Positions 57,328-64,000 of a stretch of DNA of 64,000 nt are shown here, in pieces. This stretch comes from Ceratobasidium sp. AG-K. Its lineage: Eukaryota > Basidiomycota > Agaricomycetes > Cantharellales > Ceratobasidiaceae. The stretch's first letter is position 1. Each line of letters opens with the position of its first letter. The position numbers and the translations under genes are program-made. The notes under the pieces are model-generated. The model was not told the DNA's origin. It did not search any database and saw only the letters and a list, made by a program, of their open reading frames with translations. The stretch spans positions 2,232,001-2,296,000 of the forward strand of contig JAWNGF010000009.1 in assembly GCA_037039685.1 (NCBI GenBank). The letters run 5' to 3'.

Positions 57328-60300
57328 CTAAGGGCCCGGCGCGGTGGGATGGAGTTTGTGAAATTTATCAACTAGTTCAGGAGCGTTCTTGAGATCTTCC
57401 TTTGGCTGCCAAGAATTATCTGCATGAGAGTACCCTTTCCACTTAACGTAATAGTGGAGTTGGCAGCGGATTTTCTTGGAATTAAGGATCTCTTCAACTT
57501 CCCATTCTTCTTCTCCATCTTGTGTGATAATAGGGGGTGGTTGAGCGGGTTCACGGCCATGGGGATCAGAGTGGAATTTCTTGAGCAGCATGACATGGAA
57601 GACAGGATGAACTTTCATCGATTTTGGTAACTCTAGTCTAAAGGCATGAGTCCCTACTTTTTCCATTACTTTGTAAGGGCCTAAAACTTTGTGGGAGAGT
57701 TTTACTGAGGGTCTGTCTGTGGAAATGTTTTGATGATTGAGCCAGACTTTATCTCCCGGGTTTATCTCTTCTGGTTCTTTGGCTCCTTTATCAAAGTGGT
57801 GTTTATAGGACTGATTTGCTAGGATGAGGGCGGCTTTGACTTCGTCGTATCCTTTCAACAGGAATTCCGCATGGGCATCAGCTTCAGGAACAGTATAGTC
57901 TGATTCTTCCCCAAAGTTCATTCTAGGGTTGAAACCCTGGCAGATTTGGAAAGGGGTTTTGCCAGTGGATGCTTGGATTCCATTGTTGTAAGCAAATTCT
58001 GCCATAGGGAGCAGGGCCACCCAGTCGTTTTGCCTATGGTTGGTAAAAGCCCTGATAAAGATTTCGACAACTTGGTTTGCCCGTTCTGACTGTCCGTCTG
58101 TCCTTGGATGGTATGCTGTGCTGAAGGTAGGTTTTACATCCAACCGTTTGTACAGATGCCTAATGAACTTTGAGTTGAAAGTGGATCCTCTATCCGAGAC
58201 TGTTGCTTTTGGAGTGCCGTGAAGTTTCCAAATGTTTGCGACAAAGATATTGGCTATGTCTACTGCTGTGGCCATTGATTTGCAAGGGAGATAGTGTGCC
58301 ATTTTCGAGAACCGATCTACTACTGTTAAGATTGCGTCATACCCTTCTGATTCTGGGAGCCCTACAATCATGTCATAGGAGATTTCTTCCCAGGGTCTCT
58401 CAGGAATATGTAAAGGACGCAGTAATCCTGTGGGAAGTTGGTTCGATGGTTTAACTCGAATGCAGGTTTCGCAGTGTGATACATAAGAGTTGACAAATTT
58501 CTTCATGGTTGGCCAGTAGTAAGTTCTGGAAACCAATTCCAATGTTCTTGCTTGTCCAGGATGCCCCGCTGTAATATTGTCATGGCGCGATTCCAATATC
58601 AGGTTTCTGACGGTTTCATCTTTGGGGACAAAGATCTTTCCTTTGAACATTAGGAGTCCTTCTCTGTATTCCCAATCTTTGACTTTTTCTCCGTTTCACA
58701 GCTTATTGTGGGCTTCTTCTAACCTGGGATCTTCGAGGATTGCTTCTCTGATTAGGTCGTTAATCTCCTGGTCAGGGGTAATAGCCGAAATAAAAATGTC
58801 TGGTTTGAGGAGAACTTGGTTCTCTACCCCCCCCAAAGGTTCCAGGTCATATCGCCTCGAGAGAATGTCTGCTTTTTTGTTTTGGCTTCCTGGCCTGTAC
58901 AAGATTTGGAAGTTGAAGTCCACCAAGAAATTCATCCAGCGGATCTGGCGTTGGTTCAATTGTTTGGATGATGAGAAGTATTCCAAATTTTTGTGATCTG
59001 TTATTACTTGAATGGCTATTTCTGTGCCTTGGAGTAAGTGCCGCCATTCTTTGAAGGCTCTAATGATTGCCAATAGTTCTTTGTCGAAAATGTCGTAGTT
59101 TCGCTCAGCTGGATTTAGTGATTTGGAAAGAAAAGCTACAGGGTGTAATTTTCCTTCTTCATCCTTCTGTGATAAAATTGCTCCTGTGGCAAATCCCGAC
59201 GCGTCTGTTTCCAGGAAAAATTCCTTTTTTTGATCGGGCTGCATCATTACGGGTGCTTCTTTAAGAGCCTTTTTTAATGCGTTCATGGCTTCTTGTTCTT
59301 TGCTTGTCCATTGCCACTTTTGATCCTTCTTAAGTAGGTTATATAGAGGTCTAGCTTTGCCGGCAAAGTCTTGAATGAATCTTCGATAGAAATTGACAAA
59401 TCCTAAGAACTCTTGAACTTGCTTGACATTCTTGGGAGCCTTCCAATTCATAGCCGCCGTGACCTTTTCTTGATTTGTTTCAATTCCTTTATTGGAAATG
59501 ACCAATCCTACCCAGTCCAGTTTGGTTTGGTGGAACTTGCATTTTCTCAACTTTGCAACCAGTTTGTGTTCCCTTAGTCTTCTTAGCACCTCTTTCACGT
59601 GTCCTGGGTGATCTTCGACTTGTTTGGAAAAAACAAAGATATCATCAATGTATACGAGTACAAAAACCCCCATAATGTCCCTGAATATAGAGTTCATTAG
59701 GGACTGGAAACTTGATGGAGCGTTCTTGAGACCGAAGGGCATGACTTTCCATTCGTACATGCCGTATTGAGTTTTGAATGCTGTTTTCCATTCATGGCCT
59801 GCTGCTATTCGGGTTTGGTGGAATCCCTGTGCCAAGTCTAGAGTGGTGCCAATGACGAATCCTTCCAGGGCCCTTAACCATTGGTCCAGTAGTGGTATTC
59901 CACTTGCGTTGAATTTGCATAGTGAATTCACATATCTGTAGTCAACGCAAAAGCGTAACTCTGGGTTGTTTGGATCTTCTGGATGTGGTTTTTTGACAAA
60001 CAGAACCGGGGAAGCCAAAGGGGACTTAGAAATCTGAATGTGTCCTCTTCGGATCAGGGTTTCTAGTACTTTCTTCATTTCTTTGTCTTCAGCTGGGGAC
60101 GTTTTGTAAATAGGGCCATGCTTTAGTTTAGCTTTGGGTAGGAGATCGAGCGTAATGTCAGTTGGCCTGTGAGGTGGGAGTTCTTCTAATCTGGATTCGT
60201 CGAATACATCTGCAAACTCTTTGTATTCCTCTGGTAATGTAGTTTCGGCTGCAATTTGGAGTGTAGATGGGACTTCTAGGCAGTTTTCTGAGCAGAAGTT

Positions 60301-60726
60301 GCTTGTGTATGCAATTGTCCTATTTTTCCAATTAATTTGTGGGTTATGTTTCTTGAGCCATGACATCCCGAGTACAATAGGGTGTCTTCCAATGTTTGTG
60401 ACATGACATTCTATTTCGCTGGAATGTGTTCCCATGACAAGCCTAAATTTTGTATAGTGGGTGACTTTTCCAGACGAGACTTCTCGTCCGTCTATAACTC
60501 GCAGAGTCTTTGGTGTTTTGTGTTGAAAAAGGGGAAGGTTTGCCTCTTTTGCTAGGGAAGGGTTGATGAAACAGGAGGTTGCGCCGCAGTCGAGGAGTGC
60601 TTGTCCAGAGAATCTTTTCGACCTGTTAACTGACTTAGAATCAGGAGCTGTAGCTAGTGGATGAGCGGTGAAATCAAGGTATAATTGGTTTTCATTTGAT
60701 ATTGACATGATTTCTAGTTCATCCAT
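57328..60726 (-). pseudogene. A5 pol: protease, RT, RNase H, integrase, chromodomain; single TGA
   Basis: Same 3,399-nt length as A1 pol, starting MDELEIMSISNENQ. All domains are as in A1: LLDCGATSCFI protease motif, YIDDIFVFSK, ETDASGFATG, integrase HHCC and DDE, chromodomain. The only lesion is TGA at 58698-58696 (EEAHNKL-stop-NGEKV), where A1 has AGA. The frame is open upstream of the ATG to the frameshift site. Confidence 0.95.
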
Positions 60727-60761
60727 ATTACTAGCTAATATATCACCGAGTACTTGGCTCC

Positions 60762-62114
60762 TTAATAAGCCTCGGTGATGTCTTTTCCCGATTCGATGTC
60801 TGAAGAGATTTCTTCAATCTGAGCTTCAAACCCTGATGCTGTGTTCTTGGAAGGACAGACTCTTGCTGAGTGTCCCTTGCCACCGCAGGTGAAGCAAATC
60901 ATCGGTCCTTTTCCTTTCCCATCAAGATCCATTGCGTTGGGGTCTTTAGCAGGAGTGGACGATTTGGGTGCTTGAATAATTGGAGCGTTGAAGGTACTGG
61001 TTCGAGTGTCTTTTTGAATTGCTCCAAAAGGAACATTTCCTTTTGTCCCATCGTCCCAGGAGATCTGTGGTACTGGGCGGCCCTTGACATTTCTGGTAAT
61101 GTTTGAGATTTTGCCGTATTGCACTCCCCCTGTAGGTTTTGACATAAAGACACGGTCGTTTACGTTGAATCTTTGACCCAGTGAGGTGTTTGCAGCGTTT
61201 GGGGTTGTCTTGGAAGTGGTTTGTTTTGAGGTACTGGTTTGTGGGCCTTGCGACTTCTTTGGTGCATTAATGGCGTTCATTGTAGAGTCAATTTCTAAGG
61301 CTCTTTCGCGAACTTGGTTGAATGTTCTTGTTGCTTCGTGGGGTTTAAAGTTCTGTGACACCATGGCCATCTTGATTTCATCCTTAAGACCGTCATAGAA
61401 GTCATCACGAAGTACTCGATCAGTGTACCCAAGTACCGATGAGTAAGTGACAAAGTCTCGTAGATAATCTTGGACGGAGTTCTTCTGGATCAACTTCTTG
61501 TATAATTGTCTATATCGGTCGATTTTGTGAACATTGCCGAATCTAGCTTGCATTTCATTCCAGAATTCATCCATGTCGTGTAGCCATGCTGTTGCTCCCC
61601 TTGTTGCCGTGTCCACATCAATTCCAGGTTGCATCCATACGTAGGCAGGCCCTTTGCAATAACCCATGATATAAGTAATTTTTTGTTCTGTGGTTGCTTG
61701 TGGGGATGTGTGGTTTATGTACAGAGTACATTGCGATTTAAACTCATCGAATTTATCTACATCTCCACAGAATTCCTCTGGGGGATGCATCTTGAGTTTG
61801 TATCCTGGGGTGGTTGTTGACGCGGTGGTGGAGGGTGTTGCACCCATGTTTGCAAGTGACTGAGATACCGCATTCATTAATTGGTGAAGGGGTGCAATTT
61901 GTGCAGTTTGATTTTGAATTGCATGAATATCTGCAATGTTATTGTCGATTCCCAATTCTAGGGTAGAGGTGATACTGTTTAAGGCATTAATGTGACCGTT
62001 AATTTTTCGCACTTCGTCTATTAAGGCATTGATTGCCTGTGCGACTACATCGGGTCCAGATGTTGCTGAAATTTGGGTAAATCCCCCTTGACTAGGTGAT
62101 GGGGCTCTCGACAT
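60762..62114 (-). CDS. A5 gag, intact
   Basis: 450 aa. Order: N-terminal helical region (INALIDEVRKINGHINALNS), capsid-like Retrotrans_gag domain (about residues 105-280; GDVDKFDEFKSQCTLYINHT), a basic linker with repeated TSKQTTSK-type residues, a small SH3-like stretch (QRFNVNDRVFMSKPTGGVQY) and zinc knuckle CFTCGGKGHSARVC, then an acidic tail. Heptamer GGGAAAA and a stem ATCACCGAG/CTCGGTGAT lie at its end. Ends 35 nt before the pol ATG in a different frame. Confidence 0.93.
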   Translation of the reverse strand: MSRAPSPSQGGFTQISATSGPDVVAQAINALIDEVRKINGHINALNSITSTLELGIDNNIADIHAIQNQTAQIAPLHQLMNAVSQSLANMGATPSTTASTTTPGYKLKMHPPEEFCGDVDKFDEFKSQCTLYINHTSPQATTEQKITYIMGYCKGPAYVWMQPGIDVDTATRGATAWLHDMDEFWNEMQARFGNVHKIDRYRQLYKKLIQKNSVQDYLRDFVTYSSVLGYTDRVLRDDFYDGLKDEIKMAMVSQNFKPHEATRTFNQVRERALEIDSTMNAINAPKKSQGPQTSTSKQTTSKTTPNAANTSLGQRFNVNDRVFMSKPTGGVQYGKISNITRNVKGRPVPQISWDDGTKGNVPFGAIQKDTRTSTFNAPIIQAPKSSTPAKDPNAMDLDGKGKGPMICFTCGGKGHSARVCPSKNTASGFEAQIEEISSDIESGKDITEAY

Positions 62115-62141
62115 ATTAGAGCGGGGAAAAAAGGTAGATTT

Positions 62142-62393
62142 TTATTGAGATCCCAGGCCGTACAAAATGTCGCGGATTCTTCTTCGAACCCTTCTGTCTT
62201 TAATGATACGCAAACTCCTCAAAAATATCAGTTCAAGATCTTCGTCCTCCAGAAACAACGCGTTGATTACTCCTAGTTCGTCGTACTGTTCGTATATGTA
62301 GTTACGATGAACGTCTTCAATAAAGAGTTTTAGGGACTCTAGCCTAAGCTGTTCCCTGTGTTGTTCCTGTGTGAGTCGAGGTCTTGTTCCCAC
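62142..62393 (-). CDS. ORF0b of A5, 83 codons, methionine-free
   Basis: Same length and frame relation as ORF0b of A1. Differences are mostly conservative (for example QYDELG for QYNKLG, EDEDLELIF for EDENLELVF), and the basic RRVRRRIRDIL stretch is kept. GTG is the drawn start; no ATG in the frame. Ends 27 nt before the gag ATG. Confidence 0.5.
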   Translation of the reverse strand: MGTRPRLTQEQHREQLRLESLKLFIEDVHRNYIYEQYDELGVINALFLEDEDLELIFLRSLRIIKDRRVRRRIRDILYGLGSQ

Positions 62394-62953
62394 TGAAAAG
62401 GATTGGGTGCGATAGAATTAAGGTGATTTAGAAGGCGGTAATCCTGATTAATAGGAATACGCACTTCTGCTGCTTGATGACAGTATTTGCCCTTGATTTT
62501 GTCTTTAAGGGTTTCGATAGTACGCCACTGACGTTTGTTGTTGCTGATGAGATTTTCGACCTTTCGAGTGTGTTTTTCTTGGATTTTTATAAGTTGGTCG
62601 CAGTTTTCGATCAAGACGCGGGTTTGTTCTTGCAATCGCTCGACTTCGATATTAGTGTCCGCTAGATTTATGCTTTGGACACAATCTTGATCGGCTTGTT
62701 GCTTGTTTGTATTGTCGAGATCAATTTCGATGAACTCGAGCCTTGAATGGAGCGATTGATAATCGGCTTCGAGTTGATTGTGGTTTTCGTCGTTCCTAGT
62801 ACGTTCGACTCTTAGATCCTCTGCTTGTTCAACTTGATCTTCTTCTAGTACTTCAATTCGACTGTTTAATTCGTCGACTTTGGTGTCTAGATCAAGTACG
62901 AAGTCCTTTAGTCTAAAGACCGCTTCGCAGAGGCTAAAAAATGCGGGGAACAC
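62339..62953 (-). CDS. ORF0a of A5, 204 codons, methionine-free coiled coil
   Basis: Open frame with GTG at 62953 aligning to 32450 in A1. Heptad-like repeats (VDELNSRIEVLEEDQVEQ, EVERLQEQTRVLIENCDQ) and the basic segment KRQWRTIETLKDKIKG are kept. No ATG on the sense strand within ORF0a or ORF0b. Confidence 0.6.
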   Translation of the reverse strand: MFPAFFSLCEAVFRLKDFVLDLDTKVDELNSRIEVLEEDQVEQAEDLRVERTRNDENHNQLEADYQSLHSRLEFIEIDLDNTNKQQADQDCVQSINLADTNIEVERLQEQTRVLIENCDQLIKIQEKHTRKVENLISNNKRQWRTIETLKDKIKGKYCHQAAEVRIPINQDYRLLNHLNSIAPNPFQWEQDLDSHRNNTGNSLG

Positions 62954-63435
62954 TTTTAAGGTTAATTAGTTAGTTACTAATTAATTCCTTTTTAGTGCGT
63001 ACTAGTGGAATCGACGGGTTGATGTGGTTCTTGATGGATGAGAGTGTTAACTTGGGTGGTGCTCCGACCACTTTCCAGTTTCGCTTGAGAGGATCTGGCT
63101 TCCTCGAGATGTTGATTTGGATGTGAAGGGTGCTAGACGCTAAGCTTTTGCTTTATATACTCCTTATCTGATCTTATCAGTTATCAACAGCCTTGGGCGG
63201 GCGTGATAGCGACAGTGTATAACAGAATGAGGGTGCATTTAGCTGACTAAAGCCGCTATGACCCGAAAGGGGATAACGATTGGGTTCACTGACAGCGTAT
63301 AGCGACGTGGGACTACTGGTCTATATCAAGTATAGCTCTTTGTCCATTGTACTATGCCCGTTTTCCCGTGTACGTTCTATCTACTTGGTGGAAGAGCAGG
63401 GGCTTAAAGCCGATGCTAGGATAGGCTTGACCTAA
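62954..63435 (-). other. A5 leader between PBS and ORF0a
   Basis: About 480 nt with the intron-like segment (GTACGC...CTAAC...TTTTTTAG, about 63001-62934 on the minus strand), the internal TATA block and the PBS AGGTCAAGCCT, which pairs over 11 nt with the predicted mRNA 5' end. Two ATGs exist here that A1 lacks; one of them is ACG in A1. Confidence 0.6.
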
Positions 63436-63852
63436 TGTCCCGACTTGGGTCAATTAGGTGTATATAAGGTTAAGGGGTTCGACTTAGACAAGTCTTAGAA
63501 CCCAAGGAATAGTGATAGTTTTTAGAGGATTTGATTGGGCAAGTCCTAGTGGAGAGGAGGTCAAGCCTTGTCGTTAACCGGCTTGACCTCTGGGTTTATA
63601 TACATGTGAGATCAAGGCCACGTCATCATCAATCAGTGTGGGAAAGCCGAGTACAACCAATGATAAGCGAGATAAGAGGTGTGACTCGACATTCTGGAAG
63701 TTCCGGAAGTATCACCAATATCAAAAGAAAAGACAAGTACATCACATGATACAAGTTAAGCGCCAGAGGACATTTGTACCAAAAAAGGAAAGTGTTTAGA
63801 AAAAAAGATATAAAATCAGAATAAAATGTCTGAGCTTAGTCAGCTCATGACA
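63436..63852 (-). repeat. Family-A LTR, 5' LTR of A5
   Basis: 417 bp, reading TGTCATGAGC to GTCGGGACA on the minus strand. TATA at about 63602-63596 and the mRNA-start segment AAGGCTTGACCT at about 63572-63561. Confidence 0.95.
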
Positions 63853-64000
63853 CTGAACTTCCAAAACCGGCCAGACCTATCCCACTCTCACTGGCTGAAT
63901 CAATTGCACTAAGGGAATACTTGGATGAGGAAATTGCCGCTGGGAAAATTTGACCTGGCAAATCCCCCATCACATCACCTTGTTTCTTTGTCAAAAAACC
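63853..64000 (+). mobile_element. B3, right part (pol continues past the window edge)
   Basis: Begins with the second CTGAA, then LPKPARPIPLSLAESIALRE and GKI-stop-PGKSPITSPCFFVKKP, matching B1 pol from about 27257. Runs off the window. Confidence 0.92.

Larger units (their letters stand above)
56901..63852 (-). mobile_element. A5, nearly intact young family-A chromovirus inserted in B3 (TSD CTGAA)
   Basis: 6,952 bp, minus strand, with two 417-bp LTRs that differ at only 2 positions by eye, flanked by CTGAA at 56896-56900 and 63853-63857. ORF0a, ORF0b and gag are open; pol has one in-frame stop. This is the best reference copy of family A in the window. Confidence 0.96.

Overview
The window looks like a nuclear contig from a filamentous basidiomycete (Agaricomycetes; Rhizoctonia-like is my inference from gene style and the retrotransposon families). 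Genes are split by many 42-90 nt GT-AG introns, intergenic spaces are short, and all recognisable products are eukaryotic.

Bases 1 to about 21,900 are ordinary gene space: the 5' end of an ABCF ribosome-assembly ATPase (ARB1, minus strand); a glycosylated multipass membrane protein (minus); the PIN endonuclease NOB1 (minus); a divergently transcribed GT71 (MNN-type) alpha-mannosyltransferase with 12 predicted exons; 3-isopropylmalate dehydrogenase (LEU2); a KDM5/JARID1-type histone H3K4 demethylase (JmjN-ARID-PHD-JmjC-C5HC2-PLU1-PHD-PHD) carrying an apparent frame break near its N terminus; and a tandem pair of small paralogous proteins of unknown function with an EF-hand-like acidic loop.

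Bases from about 21,940 to 64,000 are a retrotransposon graveyard. Every recognisable coding piece is Ty3/gypsy, and the elements whose pol C terminus is visible (families A and B) carry a chromodomain (chromoviruses). Three families with their own LTRs can be separated, plus an A-like fragment (D). Family A has LTRs of about 415 bp, and copies A0, A1, A3, A4 and A5. Family B has LTRs of about 465 bp, and copies B1, B2 and B3. Family C is one minus-strand copy with a 499-bp LTR. They are nested: B1 and A1 sit inside the decayed A0; A1 has perfect 5-bp target duplications (CCTAC); A5 sits inside B3 (CTGAA) and is very young, with about 2 differences between its LTRs.

The most interesting biology is in family A. 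Its 5' leader of about 1.45 kb has no ATG in any forward frame before the gag ATG, yet holds two methionine-free reading frames, a 204-aa coiled-coil ORF0a and an overlapping 83-aa ORF0b, open in the two best copies. The leader also holds an internal GATA/TATA promoter-like block and an intron-like segment. All three families appear self-primed (Tf1/sushi type): the base of the primer-binding site is complementary to the predicted mRNA 5' end, with co-variation between A copies. Gag-Pol in families A and B is predicted to use -1 frameshifting at a GGGAAAA heptamer followed by a stem-loop, co-varying in A. Copy B1 carries an extra intact tryptophan-rich ORF between pol and the 3' LTR. Most premature stops are TGA at arginine CGA positions, a CpG-decay signature.
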